From contig JBGSQD010000128.1 of NCBI GenBank assembly GCA_041738275.1, positions 1 through 9,656 of the forward strand: DNA of 9,656 nucleotides. Direction: 5' to 3'. Of this stretch, positions 1 through 6,620 are shown one piece after another. Positions within the stretch are counted from its first letter, which is position 1. Each line of letters starts with the position of its first letter. Below the pieces are notes generated by a model. It saw only the letters and a list, made by a program, of their open reading frames with translations, made no database searches and was not told the DNA's origin. The translations under genes were made by a program, and so were the position numbers. The DNA is from JACPFJ01 sp041738275 (GTDB taxonomy: Bacteria > Desulfobacterota > Desulfuromonadia > Geobacterales > Pseudopelobacteraceae).

Positions 1-382
1 GGGGCTGCTGATTCAGAGCAGTGAACCGTTGGAGAAATCCAGACGCCTGCGGGGTAATTGCCTCATTTTCCAGAAGGGCGACAACAACATCCGGGCAGGC
101 ATGATGATACCGAGCGATTGCATCAAGGATTGCCGGGTGAGCTTTTGATTCGCTAATATAAGCAAGCAGCGTTTTTTCCGGTAAAGCGCTAAAAGCGACC
201 GTTGCAGCCCCCTTAACTACACCATCCGAATCTCTTGTCAGACAAAACAGCAGCAGCACTTGATCAGCGGGCACCATTTCTACTGAAGCTTCAAGCCCCT
301 TCAACTTTTCATCAACAGAGACATCGGGACCGACATAAGCCGCCACTGCCGGTGATATTTTAAGCTTGATCTTCTCTGCCAT
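1..382 (-). CDS. Small HEAT-like/armadillo-like hypothetical protein, 3' end cut by window edge
   Basis: Open frame from ATG at 382 running off the left edge: 127 residues visible, beginning MAEKIKLKIS, no stop. I do not recognise a named family. The visible part has a short polar N-terminus and then a helical pattern resembling HEAT-type repeats: a D-x-D-G-V-V-K-G-A-A stretch near residues 51-60, an LP near 67-68, H-P-A-I-L-D near 82-87, and a P-D-V-V-V-A-L-L-E-N segment near 97-106. There is no signal peptide or membrane segment. The start is only 6 bases past the stop of the upstream SPOR gene, and an AGTAGGA Shine-Dalgarno-like element overlaps that stop, so translation is probably coupled. 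Operon position suggests a partner of the envelope protein upstream, but function is unknown. The frame is clear; the repeat call is tentative. Confidence 0.72.
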   Translation of the reverse strand, partial: MAEKIKLKISPAVAAYVGPDVSVDEKLKGLEASVEMVPADQVLLLFCLTRDSDGVVKGAATVAFSALPEKTLLAYISESKAHPAILDAIARYHHACPDVVVALLENEAITPQASGFLQRFTALNQQP

Positions 383-388
383 GGAATC

Positions 389-1501
389 CTACTGCTTGGA
401 TAGACTAGCCTTGACACCAGCTGCCTTCAGTTTCTTAAGAGCCGAATCCGCCGCTTTTTTGTCGCTGAAGGTTCCGGCCGTCAGGGTTTTGGACGGGATA
501 GCCACCTCGGCCCGCTTCAGGGTCAAGGAAAATCCGGCCGCAGCCAACCGTTCCTTCTCGGACAAGGCCCGCTCATTCAGCAGGTAAGAGCCGGCATAAA
601 CTGCATGCATGCCACCATGCCCCATGATGAATGCATCGGAGGTGTGGCGTCTGATTTTATCCAGTTCGGCCTGGGCAGCACTGCGATCACCATATTCACC
701 AAGGAGTAGCCGGTTCATCTGGGTTTTCTTGCGTAAACCTGGTGTAACCTTCGCATCAAGACCTGCCTGTCTGACCCGAACAAGATCAAGCGCCAAGGCG
801 TCCTCCAGCGTGTAAGAGCCCACCATTACCGTCCAGCGGCCCCCAGGGGTCTGTACTATTCCTGCAACGGACTTTTTATCTGACTTGGCGGGCTTTTTAA
901 CGCCCTTTACCTCGCCGCCAGCTGTCTTTACCTTTTCAGCATCTTTTTTCACAACTGCATCTTTTTTCACAACGGCAATAGCTGGTTTTTTATCAACGGG
1001 CGCAGTTTTTTTATCATTACCCTTGACTGCAGCGGGCTTCTGGACCTGTTTATCAGCCTGGGCAGGCGCAGGTTTTTTCAATGCCGGCTTAGAGGTTTCA
1101 GGCTTCCTGATTTCTTCCTTGGGCTTGACTGTTTCTTTTGCAGGCGGAGATACTGCTGGTGCAACCTGGGCAACCTTGGGAGGTTCGGGCTTGCCTGTTG
1201 AAGGCGCCGTGGCTGCTTTATCCGCAGCATCTTTCTTGATTTCAGCAGTAGCTGCCGCGTCAACCTTTACCGGCTCACCATTGCGGGCAGGAATCGGGTT
1301 TTTAATTACCTGAGGGACTTGAACCTCAGCAGGTTTCTGCTCCTTGAGCGGTTTGATCAGCCCGGTGAAAAAATACAGATATGCAAAACCACCGACTAGA
1401 ACAAGCAGGAGTATCAACAGGGCGTTCTGGTTTTTCCCCTTGCTCCCGTCAACAGCCTTGTTCGAGCTCTCCTCCTGATCCTTACTAAACTTGAAATCCA
1501 T
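389..1501 (-). CDS. Membrane-anchored protein with two tandem SPOR domains
   Basis: 370 residues. A short charged cytoplasmic N-terminus (1-26) is followed by one hydrophobic segment (about 27-49), then a long low-complexity linker rich in Lys, Pro and Ala (about 50-215), and two C-terminal SPOR-like units (about 222-296 and 298-368). The first has W-T-V-M-V-G-S-Y and later L-L-L-G-E-Y-G; the second has H-A-V-Y-A-G-S-Y and later L-T-A-G-T-F, the usual first and last strands of the fold. SPOR domains bind denuded glycan strands of septal peptidoglycan, so this topology (single inner-membrane anchor, periplasmic SPOR) fits a division or envelope protein like FtsN or DedD, though no FtsN-specific motif is visible. 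ATG 1501 is preceded by a well spaced GGAGG. It follows the EF-G gene by 81 bases and is closely followed by the gene starting at 382. Family call firm, exact role inferred. Confidence 0.88.
   Translation of the reverse strand: MDFKFSKDQEESSNKAVDGSKGKNQNALLILLLVLVGGFAYLYFFTGLIKPLKEQKPAEVQVPQVIKNPIPARNGEPVKVDAAATAEIKKDAADKAATAPSTGKPEPPKVAQVAPAVSPPAKETVKPKEEIRKPETSKPALKKPAPAQADKQVQKPAAVKGNDKKTAPVDKKPAIAVVKKDAVVKKDAEKVKTAGGEVKGVKKPAKSDKKSVAGIVQTPGGRWTVMVGSYTLEDALALDLVRVRQAGLDAKVTPGLRKKTQMNRLLLGEYGDRSAAQAELDKIRRHTSDAFIMGHGGMHAVYAGSYLLNERALSEKERLAAAGFSLTLKRAEVAIPSKTLTAGTFSDKKAADSALKKLKAAGVKASLSKQ
939..974. repeat. 18-bp tandem duplication inside the SPOR-protein linker
   Basis: Two adjacent 18-base units (939-956 and 957-974) differ only at the last base. 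On the minus strand they encode V-V-K-K-D-A twice (residues 177-182 and 183-188) in the Lys/Pro/Ala-rich linker. This is an in-frame duplication of the kind that changes linker length without harming the folded domains. Confidence 0.85.
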
Positions 1502-1548
1502 CTATAGCCTCCATGTACTGTTATGCCTGCATGTTCATCACAGCACAT

Positions 1549-1572
1549 CCGGCAGACCCATTAACCTGCCGG
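1549..1572. other. Intergenic inverted repeat between the EF-G and SPOR genes
   Basis: A perfect 7-bp inverted repeat, CCGGCAG at 1549-1555 and CTGCCGG at 1566-1572, separated by 10 bases, sits in the 81-base gap after the EF-G stop. Read on the minus strand it is not followed by a T-run, so it is not a standard rho-independent terminator for the operon. It could be an RNA processing or stabilising hairpin, or a protein site. Low functional certainty. Confidence 0.5.
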
Positions 1573-1582
1573 CTGTTTTCTG

Positions 1583-3679
1583 TCAGGCATTTCCATTATG
1601 CTTTTTCGATGCTTCGGACTCGGCAATCACCTTCTGCGACAGATGCGTCGGCAATTCTTCATAATGGGAGAATTCCGTGCTGAACATGCCACGGTCGCTG
1701 GTCATAGACTTCAGATCATTGGAATATGCCAGTACCTCTGACATCGGCACCACGGCCCGGATGATCTGCGAATTGGCCTTGGGTTCGACACCAACGACCT
1801 TGCCGCGTCGCGAGTTGAGGTCACCGATGACATCTCCCATATTTTCATCCGGCACCGTAATCTTCATGTTCACGATCGGCTCAAGCAATACCGGCTTGCA
1901 GACCTCCATCGCCTTTTTGAAGGCCATGGAACCTGCCACTTTGAAAGCCATCTCGGATGAGTCAACGGTGTGAAACGAACCGTCATAGAGTGCCACTCTG
2001 AAATCCACCACCGGATAACCGGCCAGATAACCCTCCAGGCAGGCATCCTGAATACCCTTGTCAACTGCCGGGATGTACTGGCGCGGGATCACGCCACCCA
2101 CAACCTTGTCATCAAAAATATAACCTTCGCCGCGACCGGTCGGAGACATCTCGATCCAGCAATCACCATACTGACCTCGACCGCCGGACTGCTTCTTGTA
2201 TTTGCCCTGGACCTTGGCGGAGCCGCGGATGGTCTCCAGGTAAGGTACCTTGGGGGTTTTCAAAAGTACTTCAACACCGAACTTACGCTTCATCTTCTCG
2301 ACGATGACCTCAAGATGAACCTGCCCCATGCCGGAAATTATGAACTCCTTAGTCTGGGTGTCGCGGTGTGACTCCAGGGTCGGTTCCTCCTCGATCATAC
2401 GGTGCAGGGCGCTGTGGATCTTGTCCTCGTCAGCCTTTGTCTTGGGCTCGATGGCATAGGAGATGACCGGCAGCAACTGCTTGGCAGGCTCGTAAACTAT
2501 GGGTTTGGCAGCATCGCAAAGCGTGTCGCCGGTAACGGTTTCCTTGAGTTTGGCAACTGCCACGATATCGCCGGCTACGGCCTGTTTGATCGGGTGCTGC
2601 TTTTTCCCTTCCAGCTCATAGATCTGTCCGATACGTTCATCAACCCCTTTGCTGGAGTTGAAGATTGTGGAGTCGGAGTTGAGCACGCCTGAGTAGACCC
2701 TGAAGATGGTGATCTTGCCGGTGTAAGGGTCGGAGGTGGTCTTGAAGACAAGGGCGGAGAAGGGCTCTTTCTCGTCCGGGGCACGCTCGATGACCGCTTC
2801 GGTCTTGGGATGAGTCCCGACCGCCTTGGTGCGATCCAGCGGAGACGGCAGATAGTCGCAAACGGCATCCAGCAACTGCCTGACACCCATGTTCAGGGTG
2901 GAAGAGCCGCACAATACAGCGGTAAAGGTGTTGCGCATGGTGCCGACCCGCAGGCCGTCCATGATCTCCTCTTCGGTCAATTCCCCTGACTCAAGGTATT
3001 TTTCGGTCAGGGCGTCATAGGCTTCGGCAACTATCTCAACCATATGCTCACGAAGGCGATTGGCCTCTTCCAGGCAGTCGGCAGGCACCTCACCCTCGGT
3101 ACAAACGCCGGAACCATCCTTGGGATAATAACAGGCCTTCATGTGAATCAGATCGATTATACCTTCGAACTTGTCCTCGACGCCGATAGGCATCTGAATA
3201 GCAACACCACGGGCGCCCAGCGCCTTCTCCATGTCATCAATGGCGCGCAGGAAACTGGCTCGTTCGCGATCCAGCTTGTTTACAAAAGCAATCCGCGGAA
3301 TTTCGAACTCGTTAGCCCAGTTCCATATTTCTTCGGTCTGAGCCTTGACGCCTGATATGGCGGAGAGGATCACGACCGCACCGTCCAGGGCGCGCATGCA
3401 GGCTCGGGTATCGGCAATGAAGTTGCCGTATCCGGGGGTGTCGACGATATGTATGGAGTGTCCGTTCCATTCACAATGGTCAAGCGCTGAGGTGATGGAT
3501 ATCTTCCGTTTAATCTCCTCCGGCTCAAAATCCATGGTTGATGTGCCGTCATCAACGCGCCCCAGTCGATCAATCATCCCGGTGTCAAAAAGGATTGCCT
3601 CTGCCAGAGAGGTCTTTCCGGCGCCGCCGTGAGCAACGATACCAAGGTTACGAATCTTGCTGGTTTCAAACTGTCCCAT
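1583..3679 (-). CDS. fusA: EF-G-like translation GTPase (paralogous EF-G, EF-G-2 type)
   Basis: 698 residues, full EF-G length. The GTPase domain (about 1-285) has P-loop A-H-G-G-A-G-K-T (16-23), switch II D-T-P-G-Y-G-N-F (80-87), N-K-L-D (134-137) and G5-like C-G-S-S (257-260), ending in Y-L-P-S-P (276-280). Domain II is about 305-395, III about 405-475, IV about 480-600 with Q-S-G-G-R-G-Q-Y-G (497-505), and V about 600-680. Standard EF-G has A-H-x-D-x-G-K-T and D-T-P-G-H; here the P-loop is changed and the catalytic His position is Tyr. This matches the second-EF-G family known from Thermus (EF-G-2) and many delta-proteobacteria, not the housekeeping copy, which normally lies with tuf and ribosomal-protein genes; none are here. 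It probably binds the ribosome as a GTPase, but whether in translocation, recycling or stress is not shown. ATG 3679 has AAGGAGG 7 bases upstream. The gene symbol denotes the family only. Confidence 0.9.
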   Translation of the reverse strand: MGQFETSKIRNLGIVAHGGAGKTSLAEAILFDTGMIDRLGRVDDGTSTMDFEPEEIKRKISITSALDHCEWNGHSIHIVDTPGYGNFIADTRACMRALDGAVVILSAISGVKAQTEEIWNWANEFEIPRIAFVNKLDRERASFLRAIDDMEKALGARGVAIQMPIGVEDKFEGIIDLIHMKACYYPKDGSGVCTEGEVPADCLEEANRLREHMVEIVAEAYDALTEKYLESGELTEEEIMDGLRVGTMRNTFTAVLCGSSTLNMGVRQLLDAVCDYLPSPLDRTKAVGTHPKTEAVIERAPDEKEPFSALVFKTTSDPYTGKITIFRVYSGVLNSDSTIFNSSKGVDERIGQIYELEGKKQHPIKQAVAGDIVAVAKLKETVTGDTLCDAAKPIVYEPAKQLLPVISYAIEPKTKADEDKIHSALHRMIEEEPTLESHRDTQTKEFIISGMGQVHLEVIVEKMKRKFGVEVLLKTPKVPYLETIRGSAKVQGKYKKQSGGRGQYGDCWIEMSPTGRGEGYIFDDKVVGGVIPRQYIPAVDKGIQDACLEGYLAGYPVVDFRVALYDGSFHTVDSSEMAFKVAGSMAFKKAMEVCKPVLLEPIVNMKITVPDENMGDVIGDLNSRRGKVVGVEPKANSQIIRAVVPMSEVLAYSNDLKSMTSDRGMFSTEFSHYEELPTHLSQKVIAESEASKKHNGNA

Positions 3680-3718
3680 AGAACTGCCTCCTTGAGTAGA
3701 ATATAAAGGAACTGCCAG

Positions 3719-4483
3719 TTATCTGTTACGTTCGTACAATATCCGCAACCCGTCCAGAGTAAGGAAGTCGTCCACCTCTTCGATTGTACGGGATTCAGGG
3801 GCAATCAGGTTGGCCAGGCCTCCGGTGGCAATAACCTTGGGGTTATCCCGGCTCTCGGCCTTGATGCGGGTCACTATTTCGTCTACCAGACCTATATATC
3901 CGTAAAAGATCCCGGCCTGCATGGAATTGACCGTATTCTTGGCAATGATCTGAGGCGGTTTGGCAATATCCACCCGAGGCAGTTTGCTGGCTCTCTGGAA
4001 AAGCGCTTCCAGGGATATGGCCAGACCTGGAGCAATGGCCCCACCACAGTACTCACCCTTTTTGTTGACATAGTCAAAGGTGGTGGCGGTACCGAAATCC
4101 ACAATGATCAGGGCGCAGTGATGTTTTTCATAACCTGCCACGGCATTTACGATTCGGTCGGCACCTACCTCGCGGGGATTATCATACTGTATCTGCATGC
4201 CGGTCTTGATGCCTGGGCCGACCACAAAAGGGGTCAGGTGGAAAAAATCATTGGAGATAGCCTCCATTACACCCGTAAGTGGCGGAACAACCGAGGAGAT
4301 GATTGCGGCATGGACAGAGGCAAAACCAAGATCAGCCTGGGAAAACAGGCTGTGCAACAGCACGGCGTATTCGTCCGATGTGCGTGACTTGTCGGTGGAA
4401 AGACGCCAGTTACGCACAAGCAGTGACCCGTCGTAGATTCCAAGAACAATATTGCTGTTGCCGACGTCAATTACCAAAAGCAT
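3719..4483 (-). CDS. coaX: Type III pantothenate kinase
   Basis: 254 residues, usual for the family. Phosphorylates pantothenate with ATP, the first step of coenzyme A synthesis, in the cytoplasm. It shows the ASKHA-fold signatures of CoaX: N-terminal phosphate loop I-D-V-G-N-S-N (5-11), G-P-G-I-K-T-G-M (89-96), G-A-D-R (107-110) with the likely catalytic Asp109, V-D-F-G-T-A-T-T (128-135), G-G-A-I-A-P-G (147-153) and A-T-G-G-L-A (219-224). Known type III enzymes need a monovalent cation and are not feedback-inhibited by CoA, unlike E. coli CoaA. The ATG lies one base after the birA stop (TGA-A-ATG), indicating translational coupling; an AAGG element is about 9 bases upstream. The birA-coaX pairing is common in bacteria. 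The EF-G gene starts 39 bases downstream. Confidence 0.96.
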   Translation of the reverse strand: MLLVIDVGNSNIVLGIYDGSLLVRNWRLSTDKSRTSDEYAVLLHSLFSQADLGFASVHAAIISSVVPPLTGVMEAISNDFFHLTPFVVGPGIKTGMQIQYDNPREVGADRIVNAVAGYEKHHCALIIVDFGTATTFDYVNKKGEYCGGAIAPGLAISLEALFQRASKLPRVDIAKPPQIIAKNTVNSMQAGIFYGYIGLVDEIVTRIKAESRDNPKVIATGGLANLIAPESRTIEEVDDFLTLDGLRILYERNR

Positions 4484-4484
4484 T

Positions 4485-5462
4485 TCAGAGTACCTTCACA
4501 TCCCCGCTGAGAATTCGTTCAACACTTCCATCCGCCAGTCGAACCAGCATCGCGCCGTCGCCATCGATGCCGCCAAACATGCCTTTAACAACATCGGCAC
4601 CGCCGTTGCTGACAACAACCTCCCGGCCATGGGCGTTGCAGCGTTGCTGCCACTCTTCGCGCACCTGAAGAAAACCATGGGTGAGAAACTGGGTATAGAG
4701 CAAGTCCAGTTCACTCAACATTTGCGTTACAAAACGTACCCTGCCAACCGGATGTCCGGCTTCAATTAAAAGCGATGTCGCAGGGGAACGCAAATCCGGC
4801 GGAAACTGCCCGGTTGACATATTCAGGTTCACGCCTATTCCCAGGATTACGAAGTTGATGCCATCGGTCTCGGCGCTCATCTCGTTCAGGAGACCGGCGA
4901 CCTTCTTTCCGCCGATCAATACGTCATTCGGCCACTTGATCTCCGGTTTAAGACCGGTTACCTGTTCGATCGACCGGGCAACCGCAACCGCGGAAAGAAA
5001 GGTCAGCTGTGGCGCCTCATAAGGTTTTACAGACGGACGCAGAACTATCGAGCAATACAGGTTAACACCGGGAGGAGACGACCAGACGCGCCCCAGGCGC
5101 CCCTTGCCTCCGCTTTGCGCATCAGAGATTACCACGGTTCCTTCAGCAGCACCCTCTTCGGCCAACCGAAAGGCATTGGCATTGGTAGAGGCAGTTTCAT
5201 CCAGACAGATGAGATACCTGCCCATTACGGCAGTATTCAACTGTGCAGCTATCTCTTCGATGTTGAAAATATCTGGCGATGAAACAAGCCGGTAACCGCG
5301 CGAGGGGACCGCATCAACCACGTAACCGGCCTTTCGAAGCGCAGAGATATGTTTCCAGACTGCTGTACGGGAAACATTCAGAGAACGACTGATCTGCTCA
5401 CCGGATACAAAACCATCCCTTTCACGGAAGAGTCGCAGAATGGTACCGGCTTTCTGGTGCAT
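4485..5462 (-). CDS. birA: Bifunctional biotin-protein ligase / biotin operon repressor
   Basis: 325 residues from ATG 5462. It activates biotin as biotinyl-AMP and attaches it to the lysine of biotin carrier proteins such as acetyl-CoA carboxylase. The N-terminus (about 5-60) is a winged helix (V-S-G-E-Q-I-S-R-S-L-N-V-S-R-T-A-V-W-K-H) followed by S-R-G-Y-R-L, so it should also bind DNA as a biotin-sensing repressor. The ligase domain has the E-T-A-S-T-N entry (89-94), biotin/AMP loop G-G-K-G-R-L-G-R-x-W-S-S (118-129), K-W-P-N-D-V (176-181) and K-V-A-G-L-L-N-E (187-194); the C-terminal SH3-like domain (about 278-325) is intact. An upstream ATG at 5486 lacks a ribosome site, while ATG 5462 has AGGAG 7 bases before it, so I chose the shorter form. 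No biotin synthesis gene or obvious operator is in the window. Confidence 0.95.
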   Translation of the reverse strand: MHQKAGTILRLFRERDGFVSGEQISRSLNVSRTAVWKHISALRKAGYVVDAVPSRGYRLVSSPDIFNIEEIAAQLNTAVMGRYLICLDETASTNANAFRLAEEGAAEGTVVISDAQSGGKGRLGRVWSSPPGVNLYCSIVLRPSVKPYEAPQLTFLSAVAVARSIEQVTGLKPEIKWPNDVLIGGKKVAGLLNEMSAETDGINFVILGIGVNLNMSTGQFPPDLRSPATSLLIEAGHPVGRVRFVTQMLSELDLLYTQFLTHGFLQVREEWQQRCNAHGREVVVSNGGADVVKGMFGGIDGDGAMLVRLADGSVERILSGDVKVL

Positions 5463-5469
5463 CGAACGA

Positions 5470-5474
5470 CTCCT
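5470..5474 (-). promoter_or_regulatory. Ribosome binding site that sets the birA start
   Basis: AGGAG on the minus strand, 7 bases before ATG 5462. The alternative ATG at 5486 has only a pyrimidine/A-rich stretch upstream, so this site favours the 325-residue product. Confidence 0.7.
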
Positions 5475-5538
5475 GCTAGGCGTCATATTTGAGAAGATTG
5501 CGAGCCAACGACGTTAGCACACGAATTCGGCATCGCTT

Positions 5539-6363
5539 TTAATCCAGCAGCATGGAGATATCCATGGCCCGCGGTGAATGCGTTAGAGCTCCAACCGAGA
5601 TGATATCCACGCCGGTCTCAGCGATGGCGCGCACGGTTTCCAGGTTGACCCCGCCGGAAGCTTCTACCAGCGCTCTGCCGGCAATAGCAGCCACTGCGGT
5701 GCGCATGTCGGCCAGATCCATGTTATCCAGCATGATAATGTCGGCACCGGCGGCCAGGGCTTCGTCCACCTGTTCCAATGTTTCCGTCTCGATCTCTATC
5801 TTGAGTGTATGGGGAATGTAGGCGCGGGCGCGGCTGATTGCCTCTGAGATACCGCCAGCCGCGACGATATGGTTTTCCTTGATGAGGATGCCGTCGTAAA
5901 GACCTGTGCGGTGATTTATGCCTCCACCAACCCGCACGGCATACTTTTCCAATTCCCGCAGGCCCGGAGTGGTTTTACGGGTATCAACGACACGCGCCTT
6001 GGTACCCTGAACTGCCGCAACATAACGTGACGTGAGAGTAGCAATACCGCTTAGCCGCTGAAGAAGATTGAGGGCAACCCGCTCCCCCATGAGCAGATCA
6101 GCGGCGTTGCCCTGTATGGTGGCAAGGATATCACCCTTCACCGCACGCCCCCCCTCCGGAAGACACGCAGTAAAAACGACAGCAGGACTAAGCCGTTGAA
6201 ACACACGCTCAGCCACAAACATACCAGCCAGCACCATCTCTTCCTTGGCAATAAGGCGGGCAGAAGCAGCACGTTCTCCCGGGACCACAGCCTGGGTGGT
6301 TATGTCGCCCGTGTGAATATCTTCAAGCAGAGCATGTTCGATCAGACGGTCAAGAGTAAGCAT
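5539..6363 (-). CDS. nadC: Nicotinate-nucleotide pyrophosphorylase (quinolinate phosphoribosyltransferase)
   Basis: 274 residues from ATG 6363. Converts quinolinate and PRPP to nicotinate mononucleotide, CO2 and PPi, the last step of de novo NAD precursor synthesis; cytoplasmic. Diagnostic segments: E-D-I-H-T-G-D-I-T-T (14-23), G-E-R-V-A-L-N-L-L-Q-R-L-S-G-I-A-T (93-109), D-T-R-K-T-T-P-G-L-R (127-136) with G-G-G-I-N-H-R-x-G-L-Y-D (146-157), K-E-N-H (162-165), E-x-E-T (190-194 region), M-L-D-N (211-214), E-A-S-G-G (234-238) and S-V-G-A-L-T-H-S (256-263). All expected quinolinate and PRPP contacts appear present. A longer reading from ATG 6393 adds ten residues but has no ribosome site, and a predicted -10 box overlaps it; ATG 6363 has AGGTAA upstream and matches the usual N-terminus. 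It is the first gene of the operon; birA follows after 76 bases. nadA and nadB are not in the window. Confidence 0.97.
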   Translation of the reverse strand: MLTLDRLIEHALLEDIHTGDITTQAVVPGERAASARLIAKEEMVLAGMFVAERVFQRLSPAVVFTACLPEGGRAVKGDILATIQGNAADLLMGERVALNLLQRLSGIATLTSRYVAAVQGTKARVVDTRKTTPGLRELEKYAVRVGGGINHRTGLYDGILIKENHIVAAGGISEAISRARAYIPHTLKIEIETETLEQVDEALAAGADIIMLDNMDLADMRTAVAAIAGRALVEASGGVNLETVRAIAETGVDIISVGALTHSPRAMDISMLLD

Positions 6364-6391
6364 AGAATTTACCTGTCGTAAGAAAATGAAC

Positions 6392-6423
6392 ATTATATAT
6401 CACAGGTCTGTGGGGTGTATCAA
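6392..6423 (-). promoter_or_regulatory. Candidate sigma-70-like promoter for the nadC operon
   Basis: On the minus strand TTGATA (6423-6418) is followed by an AT-rich GATATATAAT run (6401-6392) that offers TATATA at 18-base or TATAAT at 20-base spacing. Transcription would start near 6385, between the two possible nadC starts, which supports ATG 6363. Prediction by consensus only. Confidence 0.5.
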
Positions 6424-6459
6424 CCGCAAAACCCTGAACCATGCCGTTTGAGGCGGTTG
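6421..6459. promoter_or_regulatory. Inverted repeat overlapping the nadC -35 region, possible operator
   Basis: CAACCGC at 6421-6427 and GCGGTTG at 6453-6459 form a perfect 7-bp inverted repeat with 25 bases between. Its left arm overlaps the candidate nadC -35 box and its right arm ends 11 bases before the -35 box of the rightward cytochrome promoter, so a protein bound here could affect both. The wide spacing makes chance possible. It is part of the 257-base gene-free divergent spacer (6364-6620), in which I see only this repeat and the two promoters. Confidence 0.3.
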
Positions 6460-6470
6460 CAACAATCCAA

Positions 6471-6499
6471 TTGACGATGGGCCGGTCAGTATGTATATT
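6471..6499 (+). promoter_or_regulatory. Sigma-70-like promoter for the dodecaheme cytochrome gene
   Basis: TTGACG (6471-6476), exactly 17 bases, then TATATT (6494-6499): a near-consensus promoter. Transcription would start near 6506, giving a leader of about 115 bases. A second TATACT at 6527-6532 lacks a good -35 box. Confidence 0.62.
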
Positions 6500-6606
6500 A
6501 TCTCGTTTCTGAATACAAAATCACGTTATACTGGACAACTGTATTTACGAGGGCGTTATTTGCTTGGAAGCCAGAATCAGATTCTAACTTATTAACAATA
6601 AATGTA

Positions 6607-6612
6607 GAGGAG
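6607..6612 (+). promoter_or_regulatory. Ribosome binding site that sets the cytochrome start
   Basis: GAGGAG ends 8 bases before ATG 6621. An in-frame GTG at 6612 overlaps this element and so is unlikely to be the start. Confidence 0.75.
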
Positions 6613-6620
6613 TGCTGGAT

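Noticed and set aside
939..974. Possible CRISPR or transposon repeat
   Set aside because: Only two directly adjacent 18-base units, in frame in a low-complexity linker, with no spacer and no flanking mobile gene.
885..1313. 142-codon plus-strand frame opposite the SPOR-protein linker
   Set aside because: Low-complexity product rich in Ala, Phe, Ser and Gly arises from complementing Lys/Pro/Ala codons; no ribosome site and no recognisable domain.
1970..2371. 133-codon plus-strand frame inside the EF-G gene
   Set aside because: Fully antisense to conserved EF-G domains III-IV; a shadow frame.
5463..5486. Longer birA start at ATG 5486
   Set aside because: No ribosome site upstream; ATG 5462 has a well spaced AGGAG and begins right before the winged helix.
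6364..6393. Longer nadC start at ATG 6393
   Set aside because: No ribosome site upstream, and the best -10 box overlaps that codon so the transcript would begin after it.
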